From Labia minor (lineage: Eukaryota; Arthropoda; Insecta; Dermaptera; Spongiphoridae): a stretch of 64,000 bases of DNA. The notes below the pieces were generated by a model, which worked only from the letters and a program-made list of their open reading frames with translations, was not told the origin of the DNA and did no database searches. Of this stretch, positions 30,995-41,521 are shown in pieces. The first letter of the stretch is position 1. Every line of letters begins with the position of its first letter. The translations under genes and the position numbers were made by a program. The stretch covers positions 69,279,719 through 69,343,718 of the forward strand of contig OY720348.1 of assembly GCA_963082975.1 (NCBI GenBank). The letters are read 5' to 3'.

Positions 30995-31405
30995 TTGTAG
31001 TTTTCTATCAACTTTTAAGAAATGTAGTTCAACTGGAAGAGGGTCATTACCTACAACGTTTTGATTTTTTATCCTCTAAAGTGACCGTAAAAAAAAAGAT
31101 AATTTTTTTAATAATTTGATAATTTTTCACATGATTAAAAATTGTATAAAACTGCTATATATAGAATTTCTGTTTGATTGAATCGCTAAAAGTTCAGAAT
31201 TAATTTTTTAACACTGCAAATCTCACGCAACAACACGTGACGTGGTGCCATCCACAAAGTTCCAAACATACGCTGGTTTAATAAATATTATTTATTAATT
31301 TTATTTTATAATTTATAATTAATTCAATTTAATTTAAATATAATATATTATGTTATTTATTCCAATTCAAATTGCGAGATAGCCGAGTGGAGACACTCCA
31401 GCTTA
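30995..31405 (+). mobile_element. RC-A 3'-half fragment
   Basis: Starts at TAGTTTTCTATCAACTTTTA and reaches the 3' hairpin (CGAGTGGAGACACTCCAGC). The leader is lost. Confidence 0.8.
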
Positions 31406-31946
31406 TTTTTTTGGTTCTTTTGATTCCTTTTATGTATGATCTGGTGAAAATACTTATTTGTCATTTCTTATGGAAAATTTATGAAAATTGGAGGATATTT
31501 TGTGATAAATTAGAATCTAAATTAGTTGTTAATTCAATATTAATAATTTCTCTATGTTTTAAACTATATATATATATATATATATTCTTTTCAAAATGTG
31601 CAAATGAGTCCATTCAAATGAATTAAGTTTTCTTCTTTTGAAAAGATTCAAGGCTTTAAAGAGGGGAATTGATGTTCTACCTGGAATGTAGAGTGTCTGT
31701 GACTGTGATTAATTCCTCTTGAGATGCTGATCCAGTGAATTTCACTGTCAAAGAAGGTAAATAATCTTCAGCCAAACATTTTATCGAAAACAAAAGAGGA
31801 CTTAAAACGGAGTAGAAATTTTATTTAATTCATTAAAGTAATTGAATAAACAATATGTATTAATGAATAGAGGAAATTAAAAAGAAATAATTATTTGAAA
31901 ATCTTTGCCCAACTCTAATAGAAATTATTTATTTATTAGAACTTAC
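31406..31946. other. Probable dpr-like gene intron
   Basis: Sequence downstream of the dpr-like exon on its coding strand. The following exon, which should begin V-S-W, was not found here or further left. 31680-31790 is less AT-rich but has no recognisable product. Confidence 0.4.
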
Positions 31947-32110
31947 CGTACGATTACCCAAATTTTTTACTCGGCATTTGAGAAAAGCTGTTTTGCCAAC
32001 GAGCCCAGTTAAATTATTTGGTACCGATGTATCAAAATGAGGTCCAGTGCCCGTAGATGGAAGTTCTTGTAAAAAATCTTTATAGAATCGGCGCGATCCA
32101 CACGATACGC
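31947..32110 (-). CDS. Internal exon of a dpr/DIP-type immunoglobulin cell-surface protein
   Basis: On the minus strand an acceptor (TTTTTGTTCTTTGTGTTCACAG) precedes, and a donor (ACG|GTAAGT) follows, a 164-bp exon. It encodes VSCGSRRFYKDFLQELPSTG, then GPHFDTSVPNNLTGLVGKTA and FLKCRVKNLGNRT. The pattern P-x-FD-x-S-x-P-x-N-x-T-x-LVGKTA-x-L-x-CRVKNLGN(R/K)T is typical of the start of the first Ig domain in arthropod dpr neuronal recognition proteins; C in LKC is the first Ig cysteine. NLT and NRT are possible N-glycosylation sites. The exon starts with two bases of a split Gly codon and ends in phase 0, where dpr exons usually continue VSW. Flanking exons are outside the window or unrecognised. 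Frame, splice sites and motifs are intact, so the gene is likely functional. Confidence 0.85.
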
Positions 32111-32189
32111 CTGTGAACACAAAGAACAAAAACAAATTTATAGTTTTTTCGATTAAATAAATTAATATCATCTAAATCAAATTTTTTTT

Positions 32190-33569
32190 ACTATCTCGTC
32201 AGAGATAGTATTGCAATCACGAAAATTTTCGATGTTGTGATTTTGATGTTTTTATACGTTTTGAAGGTTCCTGAATCATTTTTACTACACAAACTTTTTA
32301 CTACACAAAAACGGTTTGAGCTAGAATAATGAAATTTGATATACGGGAATTATTCAAAATTTGTAGTTTTCTATCAACTTTTGAGAAATGTAGCTCATCC
32401 GGAAGTTTTCGATGTCCAGATTTTGATGTTTTTATACGTTTTGAAGGTTCCTGAATAATTTTTACTAAGTTTGAGAAAAATGTCTGTGTATGTATGTGTG
32501 TATGTAGACAAGATTACTCAAAAAAGGTTTGAGCTAGAATAATGAAATTTGGTATAAGGGCATTATTCAAAATTCGTAGTTTTCTTTTAACTTTAAATTT
32601 AATTACTCCATTTTTTACTATCTCTCCGATCACAAAAAATTTTGATGTTTTTATAAGGTTGAGAAAAAATGTCTCTGTGTGTGTGTGTGCGTGTGTAGAC
32701 AAGATTACGCAAAAACGGACTGAGCTAGAATCATGAAATTTAGTATACGGACATTATTCAAAATTCGTAGTTTTCTATCAACTTTTGAGAAATGTAGCTC
32801 ATCCGGAAGTTTTCGATGTCGAGATTTTGATGTTTTTATACGTTTTGAAGGTTCCTGAATAATTTTTACTAAGTTTGAGAAAAATGTCTGTGTATGTATG
32901 TGTGTATGTAGACAAGATTACTCAAAAAAGGTTTGAGCTAGAATAATGAAATTTGGTATAAGGGCATTATTCAAAATTCGTAGTTTTCTTTTAACTTTAA
33001 ATTTAATTACTCCAATTTTTTACTATCTCTCCGATCACAAAAAATTTTGTTGTCGAGATTTTGATGTTTTTATAAGGTTGAGAAAAAATGTCTGTGTGTG
33101 TGTGTGTGCGTGTGTAGACAAGATTACGCAAAAACGGACTGAGCTAGAATCATGAAATTTAGTATACGGACATTATTCAAAATTCGTAGTTTTCTATCAA
33201 CTTTTGAGAAATGTAGTTCATTCGGAAGAGGACCCTTACCTACCACGTTTCATTTTTTTTCCATTAAACTGACCATTAAAATAAAGATAAATGTTGGATA
33301 GTTTTTCACACATTTAAAAATTGTATAAAACTGCTATATATAGAATTTCAGTTTGATTGAATCGCTTAAAGTACAGGAATTAATTTTTTAACACGTTGAC
33401 TGGCAACCACGCGCCATCACGTGACGTGGTACCATCAACAAAGAGCCAAACACACGCTGGTTTAATAAATATTATTTATTAATTTTAATTTATAATTAAT
33501 TAAACTTAATTTAAATATAATATATGTTAATTAATCCAATTCAAATTTGTGAGATAGTCGAGTGGAGAC

Positions 33570-33577
<8 letters not shown>
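32190..33577 (+). mobile_element. RC-A expanded by tandem leader duplication
   Basis: Begins ACTATCTCGTCAGAGATAGT and ends GTCGAGTGGAGACACTCCAG, but is about 1.39 kb, over twice the normal length. Two near-identical units of about 404 and 419 bp (32406-32809 and 32810-33228) lie in tandem. Each starts TTTTCGATGTC after CCGGAAG, and each holds an extra rearranged leader (TTTTTACTATCTCTCCGATC). It sits 80 bp beyond the acceptor side of the dpr-like exon, in the adjacent intron. Confidence 0.85.
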
Positions 33578-33605
<28 letters not shown>

Positions 33606-33982
33606 GATGTCAAAAATTTAGAAAAAATTATTCTTTCTAAAGGTGGAGAGAGACTCATTCAGTAACGTAATCTTAAAAAAAAATAATTTAATTTGAAATA
33701 TTAAAATTTAATAAATTATCCTGTTATTGATTATATAATCTTTTTGTTATTGAATGTTGCTATCCTATCAATATTGATATTGAAAACAAAATTCATCATT
33801 TCTAATCAACAACTACGATTTCGTTTTATCATCAAATACAAACAAATTGGACAAATTTGTCGATAATACTAATTTATTTTCAAATTATTTCAATTTAATT
33901 ATATAATGGAAGAAGAACTCAGTTCTATAAAAATTATTAGACCAATAGAAAGATGTCAAAATTAAAAATTTATTATGTTGTT

Positions 33983-34031
<49 letters not shown>

Positions 34032-34040
34032 AAGAATAAA
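33578..34040. other. AT-rich DNA with poly-T and (GA)n
   Basis: T run at 33580-33604 next to the RC-A end; (GA)n at 33987-34027. Nothing else. Confidence 0.6.
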
Positions 34041-34279
34041 ATAAGCTGGAGTGTCTCCACTCGACTATCCCGCAAATTTGAGAATTGGAATAAATAACAT
34101 AATATATTATCTTTAAATTAAATTTAATTAATTATAAATTAAAATTAATAAATAATATTTGTTAAACCAGCGTGTATTTGGCTCTTTGTCGAGGGCACCA
34201 CGTCACGTGTTGGCGCGTGATTTGCAGTCATGTTAAAAAATTAATTCCGGTACTTTCAGCGATTCAATCAAGCTGAAAT
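34041..34279 (-). mobile_element. RC-A 3'-half fragment, minus
   Basis: AATAAGCTGGAGTGTCTCCA at the left is the 3' hairpin read in reverse. The piece extends inward past CCACGTCACGTGTTGGCGCG to TCAATCAAGCTGAAAT. Confidence 0.85.
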
Positions 34280-34620
34280 TATTAAGAAATTTTTTTTTTT
34301 AATTTTATTTATTATTAATATTAATTTTTTAAATAATTTGACTTATCGAGGAAATCTTCTTACTCATTATCATACATTAATATTATTTTCAATATTAATA
34401 ATAAATATAATATTGTAATAATAATAATAAATATTAAATAGAAATTATTAGAAAAAGAAAAAAATAATAATATTTTTAAAAACCTTAAATTGAATATGGT
34501 ATTTGAACGATATTTAAAAATTAAAATTAAATTTTATATCATTTAAAAATTTCATAATTTTTTAGCGTTAATATTTTTTATTCATTGGCGAAGGGTCAGT
34601 TTCTCTGACTGAGGGATTCG
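34280..34620. repeat. AT-C repeat
   Basis: About 330 bp, inverted relative to 47600-47900. Shared words: ATTCATTGGCGAAGGGTCAG, AAAAATTTCATAATTTTTTA, AGAAATTATTAGAAAAAG. It borders an RC-A copy here and in the other place, but on opposite sides. Confidence 0.7.
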
Positions 34621-34631
34621 TTTTTTATTAA

Positions 34632-35212
34632 ATAAGCTGGAGTGTCTCCACTCGACTATCTCAAAAATTTGAATTGGATTAAATAACATAATATATTATA
34701 TTTAAATTAAATTTAATTAATTATAAATTAAAAATTAATAAATAACATTTATTAATTTTGATGGAACCACGTCATGTGCTGCTGCGTGATTTACAGTCGA
34801 GTTAAAAAATTAATTCCGGTACTTTCAGCGATTTAATCAAGCTGAAATTCTATATATAGCAGTTTTATACAATTTTTAATCATGTGAAAAACTATCCAAC
34901 ATATATCTCTATTTTTACGGGCACTTTAGAGGAAAAAAAATCAAAACGTTGTAGTAATGACCCTCTTTCGGTTAAGCTACATTTCTCAAAAGTTGATAGA
35001 AAACTACAAATTTTGAATAATTCCCGAGTACCAAATTTCATGATTCTAGCTCAAACCGTTTTTGCGTAATCTTGTCTAATACACACATACACACAGACAT
35101 TTTTCTCAACCTTAGTAAAAATGATTCATGAACCTTCAAAACGTATAAAAACATCAAAATCTCGACATCGAAAATTTTCGTTATCGCAATACTATCTCTG
35201 GCGAGATAGTAA
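34632..35212 (-). mobile_element. RC-A, full length, minus
   Basis: About 580 bp, from AATAAGCTGGAGTGTCTCCA to the 5' palindrome ACTATCTCTGGCGAGATAGT at 35191-35210. A clean reference copy for the minus orientation. The E-box block is degraded (CCACGTCATGTGCTGC). Confidence 0.9.
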
Positions 35213-35654
35213 AAAACTAGTAAAATTTAATTCAAACGGACCTTAAAACATATAATTTGACAAAATTACCAAATTATTTTTACACAAATATTACCTATAT
35301 TTTACTTTAACGGAAAGTAAAAAATGAATGTTATAATAGAACACACAAACTGCACATTTCGATAAGTGGCCTTTTGATTATTCTATTCATTAAAAAGCGA
35401 TAAACGAGAGAAGAAATGAAATTCCTACAGGACCGTTTCGTGATGGCGCATTATTAAAAATTACAGTCACGTAATTTCACCTCAGACCTGATTTAATAAA
35501 AGATATCTGCGTAATCGATTACTTTTGAATTGAAACTAATTTAAAAAAAAAATATTTGAATAAAAACACGTTTGTATCAAAATCGTGGTTTGTATTTTGA
35601 TATACTCTGGTCATTTGAGTTTCTAATACAAATAATAATTCTTTGTTGACTGTT
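35213..35654. other. AT-rich DNA
   Basis: No recognised feature before the hAT target duplication. Confidence 0.5.
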
Positions 35655-35662
35655 GTTTAGAT

Positions 35663-38600
35663 CAGTGGTTCTTAAACTGTGGTCCGCGGACCCCTGGGGG
35701 TCCGCGAAGCCTTTACTGGGGGTCCGCGGTCCTCGGAAAAAAATCATCGTAAAAATATATACATATATAAATATTTAAAGTTCATTGTTTAACTATATCC
35801 TCCTAGAGAATTACGGCTATAATTTAATACTATTAATAATACTATTTTATTTTATTAAATTGATAATTATGTCAATTAATTTTTTGTGAATAAATAAACA
35901 TATATAAAAAACTATATATAAAATTTGAATTTTCATCCATTCATTCATTTAAAATCATTTTTCGATTGTTCCTTTAAAATAACCCCTCTTAGGGGCTCGG
36001 AAGGGGAGGCATATAAGGGAATTTTCTTTCACTTTGTTATTGGGGAAAACCAGGGGAGGGGACAGTATTACCCGGAAAAACCCAAATTGTCAGCGTCCAC
36101 TCTGGGGTTTTAAACAGTTTTAAAGCAAATGTTAATTATAAGTTCATTTCTCAACGAGTTGTATCTTTAAATTATTTTTATTAATGTTAATTATAAGTTC
36201 ATTTCTCAACGAGTTGTATCTTTAAATTATTTTTATTAATTTAATTAATTATAATTAAATTATAGCTAATAATAGTTTATTATAGCTAATAATTTTTTTT
36301 AATTTTTAGTGTAATTTGCATGATCATTATTTTATAAAAACACTAAACACATTTTGCAATTTCCCAGAAAGGCTGTTTTTGAGAGTAAGTATAAGTTAGT
36401 TTTATGAATAAAAAATATTTATTTTAATAATATTTTAGAATCAAATTACGAAATTAATAATATTTTAGAATCAAATTACGAAATTAATAATATTTTAGAA
36501 TCAAATTACGAAATATATTTATTATATAAATTAATATTCATTTAAAATGATATTAAATCATTTATTTAAAATTATTTAAAACATTTATTAAAATGATTTA
36601 AAACATTCATTTAAAATGATATTAAAACATTCATTTAAAATCATATTAAAACATAGCTAGTAAATAATAATTCGTTATATTTATATTATATTTATATTAT
36701 TGTAGTTCAATGTTAATAAATTACTCCATAAAATGGATCGTTGGCTACAAACTGGTTCAACACAGAAACGGAAAGAATCAGATGATGAGGCATCAACAGC
36801 AAACTCTACCAAGAAACGCAAAACTAGAAAATATTCGGATGATTATTTATCATTTGGATTTACTTATATTTGCAACAATGATGTGGAAAGACCAGTCTGC
36901 GTTCTATGTCAGGAAAGTTTATCCAATGAAAGTATGAAACCTGCTAATCTCAGACGTCATTTACAAACAAAGCACAGCGAGCATGTTAGTAAGTCTATCG
37001 AATTTTTTAAAATGAAAAAAGAAGAACTTAATTCAAGTCAGAAATTGATGGTAAAGACGGGATCTGGTGGTATGAGTAAGAAAGCAGTAATGGCATCATA
37101 TGAAGTAGCTCTACTTATTGCTAAAGCAGGAAAGCCGCATAATATAGCAGAGCAATTAATTCTTCCTGCTACAAAAGTAATTACAAATATAATGTTAGGA
37201 ACTAAAGCAGCAAACGATATAAATTTGATTTCATTATCAAATGATACGGTTAAGAATAGGATTGAAGACATGTCATGTAATATAAAAGAAGAATTAATAT
37301 CGAGAGTGCGCAAAAGTCACTATTACTCATTACAATTGGATGAAAGTACTGATGTCACTAATAATGCCAATTTGTTAGCTTTCATTAGATATGAGTTTGA
37401 AAATCAAATACAAGAAGATGTATTGTTTTGTGATTCACTACCTTCACGAACGACAGCTAATGACATATTTAACAGTTTGAATAATTTTATAACCGAAAAT
37501 GAAATAGAGTGGCCAAAATGTGTTGGAATTTGCACTGATGGTGCTCGTGCAATGTCAGGTACAAGAACTGGATTGATTGCTCTTATTAAAAATGTTGCGC
37601 CTCAGGTTGTTTGGAATCATTGCTGCATTCACAGAGAATCATTAGCAGCCAAAAATATGTCACCAGATTTGAAAAGAACATTAGACGAAGTAGTTAAAAT
37701 TGTCAATTTCATTAAGGCTCGTCCACTTAATTCCAGAGTTTTTAAAATTTTGTGTGAGGAAATGGGTAGTCAACATACACATTTATTATTACATACAGAT
37801 GTACGTTGGTTGTCCCGCGGGAAAGTACTCATTCGCCTTTTTGAGCTTCGAGATGAAATACGATTGTTTTTAATAGATGCGCATTTTGAACTGACCGAAT
37901 GTTTCAATGATTTTATCTGGTTAGCTAAGGTGGCTTACTTGACTGATATTTTTACAAAATTGAACGAACTTAATTTGAGCCTGCAAGGTACTGTTGTAAA
38001 TATATTTAAAGTTGAAGATAAAATAGAAGCAATGATTAAAAAAATCGACTTGTGGTCGAAACGCATCCAGAACGGTGTATATGAGTCTTTTCCAACTCTC
38101 AATGATTTCATAGAAAGCTCCAGTGAAAAATTGCTTAATCAAACGCGTCAATTATTTGTTGAACATTTAATTACTTTGAAAAGCAACTTCAGGAAGTATT
38201 TTTCTACTCCTGATCCTTGCAATAACTGGATCAGAGATCCATTTAATATGGAAATTACAAATACTAAACATTTATCTGCACCTGAACAAGATATTCTCGT
38301 GGAATTATCATGTGATACAACTTATAAACTAAAATTTAACAAAACTGAATTGAGCAACTTTTGGTTACTTCTCAGGTCAGATTATCCTGCGCTTGCAAAT
38401 AAAGCACTTCAACACTTGATTCCATTCTGCACAACATATTTATGCGAACAAGCTTTTTCGGTACTATTTTATATTAAGTCTAAATATAGAAACAAATTAA
38501 ATGTAGAGCCGGATCTTAGATTAAAAGTTTCCAATATTAAGCCAGATATTGAGATTCTTGTTTCAAGAAAACAACTGCATACATCTCATTAAATATGTAA

Positions 38601-38978
38601 GTTATATTTAATGAGATAGATGCAGTTATTTTTTAAAATATTTCTTATTTAATATTTTCTGAAAAAAATTATAAAATATTTATATGAATTTAATGTAAGT
38701 ACCCATTATAATTTGTGAGATTTGTTGCTATGACAATGTTTGTATTTTCTTTCTTCAATATTATAATTTCTAATAAAATGTGTTCTACAATATGCAAAAA
38801 AATCGTTATTCACCAATCACTGTTAGAAATATTCATCATATATCCTTGTCCTTATGAGATCGTAAGCCAGAAATTAATTAATAAAATGACGTAAAGTACC
38901 TAAAGTTGTGATGGGGGTCCGTCAAAAAAAATTTTTTCAAGTGGGGGTCCGTGGAGTACATAAGTTTAAGAACCTATG
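35663..38978 (+). mobile_element. Complete hAT transposon with 8-bp target duplication
   Basis: 3316 bp flanked by GTTTAGAT at 35655-35662 and 38979-38986. Left end CAGTGGTTCTTAAACTGTGG; right end reverse complemented CATAGGTTCTTAAACTTATG. Both ends continue into GTCCGCGGACCCC / CCACGGACCCCC motifs, with GGGGGTCCGCG(G) repeated three times in the left 70 bp. The interior has a 57-bp tandem duplication (36127-36240) and a threefold 30-bp repeat (36420-36510) before the transposase gene. Identical target copies and an open transposase frame point to a young insertion. Confidence 0.95.
36733..38592 (+). CDS. hAT transposase, BED-finger type (ZBED5/SCAND3-like), intact
   Basis: 619 residues, uninterrupted. 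It would bind the element's ends and excise and insert it in the nucleus. Start MDRWLQTGS fits this lineage; an ATG at 36710 is in another frame. A basic KKRKTRK stretch (27-33) may be a nuclear signal. BED zinc finger: C56-x2-C59-x16-H76-x4-H81. RNase-H-like core: D203 in LDEST, D269 in CTDGA, C297-x2-H300 in the NHCCIH motif, W359 in DVRWLS, and E572 in CEQAFS as the third acidic residue. The C-terminal dimerisation region (about 540-605) has CEQAFSVLFYIKSKYRNKL. All landmarks of an active hAT enzyme are there; the usual CERxFS has Q at the third position. Its position inside TIRs with a target duplication argues against a domesticated host gene. Confidence 0.95.
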   Translation: MDRWLQTGSTQKRKESDDEASTANSTKKRKTRKYSDDYLSFGFTYICNNDVERPVCVLCQESLSNESMKPANLRRHLQTKHSEHVSKSIEFFKMKKEELNSSQKLMVKTGSGGMSKKAVMASYEVALLIAKAGKPHNIAEQLILPATKVITNIMLGTKAANDINLISLSNDTVKNRIEDMSCNIKEELISRVRKSHYYSLQLDESTDVTNNANLLAFIRYEFENQIQEDVLFCDSLPSRTTANDIFNSLNNFITENEIEWPKCVGICTDGARAMSGTRTGLIALIKNVAPQVVWNHCCIHRESLAAKNMSPDLKRTLDEVVKIVNFIKARPLNSRVFKILCEEMGSQHTHLLLHTDVRWLSRGKVLIRLFELRDEIRLFLIDAHFELTECFNDFIWLAKVAYLTDIFTKLNELNLSLQGTVVNIFKVEDKIEAMIKKIDLWSKRIQNGVYESFPTLNDFIESSSEKLLNQTRQLFVEHLITLKSNFRKYFSTPDPCNNWIRDPFNMEITNTKHLSAPEQDILVELSCDTTYKLKFNKTELSNFWLLLRSDYPALANKALQHLIPFCTTYLCEQAFSVLFYIKSKYRNKLNVEPDLRLKVSNIKPDIEILVSRKQLHTSH

Positions 38979-38993
38979 GTTTAGATAACAATA

Positions 38994-39587
38994 TTCGATT
39001 AAGAGTGATGGTATCAAAAGAAATTTCGGTAATTATTCAATCGAATTATTATGACATGGATTTGGATAAAACTTTACCAGTGGATTCCTTTTTTAATTCC
39101 AAATAAACTTTTATTATGTAATTGTTCCGGGGCGCTTCTAGTTTACGAGATAAAAAAGATTAAAGTTTTCCAAATTAGCTTATTATGAACCTCGAACTAC
39201 TATGTCATTAAGTAATGTTTTATTGACTAATACACAAATTCTTCACTTAATCCTAATTTTCGGTTTTTTCGTTTCGGTTTTGATATAGAAAAATTATTTA
39301 ATTAATAAATTTTTTAATCTTCTTATATCTAAACCGAACTTTTAAAAACAGAAAATTAATGAAGCCCTTTGGTAATCAATTAATAAATCATGGTAGCTAA
39401 ATAGTATATCAATGGATTTATATGCAAAATTAAATCGTTTTTATATGCGACCCGTAAGATTGCATAAGAAAAGTTTATTTGGAATTAAAAAAGGAATCCA
39501 CTGGTAAAGTTTTATCCAAATCCATGTCATAATAATTCGATTGAATAATTACCGAAATTTCTTTTGATACCATCACTCTTAATCGAA
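38994..39587. mobile_element. MITE with 119-bp perfect terminal inverted repeats
   Basis: Arms 38994-39112 and 39469-39587 are identical over 119 bp (TTCGATTAAGAGTGATGGTA at each end). The middle has a second palindrome (TCGGTTTTGATATAG / TATATCTAAACCGAA). 594 bp, non-coding. Begins 8 bp past the hAT target duplication and ends against an RC-A 3' end. No clear target duplication, so the superfamily is unknown. Degraded relatives at 1440-1850 and 55600-55760. Confidence 0.9.
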
Positions 39588-39589
39588 AT

Positions 39590-39752
39590 CTGGAGTGTCT
39601 CCACTCGACTATCTCGCAAATTTGAATTGCATTAATTAACATATATTATATGTAAATTAAATTTAATTAATAAAATATTAAATTATAAAATTAATAAATA
39701 GTATTTATTAAACCAGAGCGTGTTTGGTTGATTCTTTGTTAATGGCATCACG
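39590..39752 (-). mobile_element. RC-A 3'-end fragment, minus
   Basis: CTGGAGTGTCTCCACTCGAC to GGCATCACGTG, then broken off at a poly-G run. Confidence 0.8.
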
Positions 39753-39830
39753 TGGGGGGGGGGGGGGCATAGGAAGGTGGAGCGGATAATCAAACCCCCC
39801 CCCCAGGATCAAATTCTGGTTGTGCCACTG
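39753..39830 (-). mobile_element. hAT-type end with G/C homopolymers
   Basis: GTGGGGG... run at 39753-39766, a C run at about 39796-39807, then TTCTGGTTGTGCCACTGA, whose reverse complement begins CAGTGGCACAACCAGAA, a hAT-like end. A similar end is at 41960-42016 (TTGGTTGCGCCACTG). Confidence 0.4.
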
Positions 39831-40040
39831 AATTTTGTGACATAAAATTAGTGTGCAACATTAATTTTCTTGTTTTGCTGAAGCATAGTTTTCTTTGAGA
39901 AGCTTATAATGGACATGCGATCCGAAAATAACTCAAAAGATGGAAAAAATGTGTAATTACCAATGAAAACATATTTCGAATAAACCACTATTTATCATTC
40001 TTCTAATATAAATATTCTAATAAATATTCTATTCAATTTA

Positions 40041-40800
40041 ATATGTAGACAAATTACGCAAAAACCGTTTTAGCTAGAATAGTGATTCCCAATGTTGGCG
40101 CTACCGCCCCCTCGTGGGTGCTGCAGCGATCCAGGGGGGCGGTGAAGGCCACATGTGCATTTAGGGAAAATTACTTATAAATTACTTTTGTATTCTGAGA
40201 TCAATTAATAGATACATAAATTCAATGTTTCAAATTTACACCTTTATTTATAATATTTTGCGAATAGGTTCATTTATCTTTCTGTTTAATTATTGTTAAA
40301 ATTAAAAAAAAGTTAATTTCCAGGGGAGGGGGGGCGCTGAGTAAATTTTTTCTGGAAAGGGGGCGCTTGGTCAAATAAGTTTGGGAACCACTGAGCTAGA
40401 AATTTGGTGCACGGGCATTATTCAAAATTCGTAATTTTCTATCAACTTTTGAGAAATGTAGCTCATTCGGAAGAGGGTCATATTCATTACCTACCACGTT
40501 TTCATTTTTTTTTCTCACAAAAACGGTTTGAGCTAGAATCATGAAATTTGGTACACGGGAATTATTCAAAATTTGTAGTTTTCTATCAACTTTTGAGAAA
40601 TGTTGCTCAACTGAAAGAGGGTCATTACCTACCACGTTTTCATTTGTTTTTCCTCTAAAGTGACCGTAAAAATAAAGATAAATGTTTGATAGTTTTTCAC
40701 ATGATTAAAAATTGTATGAAACTGCTATATATAGAATTTCAGCTTGATTGAATAGCTGAAAGTACCGGAATTAATTTTTATAATTTTTTAACACGGGCTC
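40041..40800 (+). mobile_element. RC-A, truncated at both ends, with nested hAT MITE
   Basis: Leader words (TATGTAGACAAATTACGC) stop at AGCTAGAA, where the MITE 40080-40393 is inserted, then resume. The middle (AAAACGGTTTGAGCTAGAAT onward) is present a second time from about 40520. The copy ends in AACACGGGCTCTTTCAAAG without hairpin. Confidence 0.8.
40080..40393. mobile_element. hAT MITE nested in RC-A, exact target duplication
   Basis: AGCTAGAA at 40072-40079 and 40394-40401; this octamer occurs once in uninterrupted RC-A copies, so the insertion event is directly visible. Ends TAGTGATTCCCAATGTTGGC and, reverse complemented, CAGTGGTTCCCAAACTTATT. 314 bp with GGGGGGGCGCTGAG and GGGGGCGCTTGG blocks near the right end. 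Confidence 0.95.
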
Positions 40801-41520
40801 TTTCAAAGACAATTTTTATTAAGATTTTTTTTTAAATTAAATATTTAAAAAAGTTTTGTAAATGAAACACTGATTTTACAAAATCTGACAAAAAAATTTA
40901 ATTTTGTATTTTATTTACTCGTATTCACAGTTATAGAAAGAAAATATTTTTTTGATATTTAGATGTTTTTTTTGGGAATGATGATCGGGGATTGGATTGT
41001 TTTTGGACAAGATCGGACCTTAAGTAAGGGTAGTTTAAAGAGGTGTCAAAGCACATTTTATTGATTTTCTCAATAAATACCGATTTATATGAGAATTATC
41101 ATACTATCGTATTAAATTTATAGGGAATCGAATTTACTAAAAGTTTCATTATATTCATTTTGACCTCAACTTAATAATAAAGGAGTTATTTATAAAAAAC
41201 GTTTCGTCCGCCCGTAGTGGCAGGATATTTTGAAAAAATTATTCTTCGCTTCATAATTTTTATGAAATTAGCAATTAATGTATTAATAATAAAATATATT
41301 TAGAATTTGAGTAATATTTTTATTTCATTTATATTTAAAAATAATAGTCAAATTTCACAATCATCTAGTAATCTTATATTAAGTGTTTTTTTTATGATTT
41401 AGGAGAAATAAAAAATATTTTTTTTATTTCTTATATTAAATTCTGTACGAAAAAATAAGCAATTTTTATTTTTGTTAAAATTTTTTTAAAATAAAATAAA
41501 CTTATTTTTTATACACTAAG
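40801..41520. other. AT-rich DNA
   Basis: No recognised feature. AACGTTTCGTCCGCCCGTAG near 41200 is a GC-richer scrap. Confidence 0.45.
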
Positions 41521-41521
41521 T

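Noticed and set aside
31680-31790. Next exon of the dpr-like gene
   Set aside because: A frame with HWISISRG superficially recalls the V-S-W region, but no Ig motif follows and no acceptor fits.
32514-33155. Near-identical frames on both strands (MKFGIRALFKIRSF...)
   Set aside because: Translations of the duplicated RC-A leader, not paralogous genes.
36733-38592. Domesticated host ZBED gene
   Set aside because: The frame lies inside matching TIRs with an exact 8-bp target duplication, so it is a transposase of a resident transposon.
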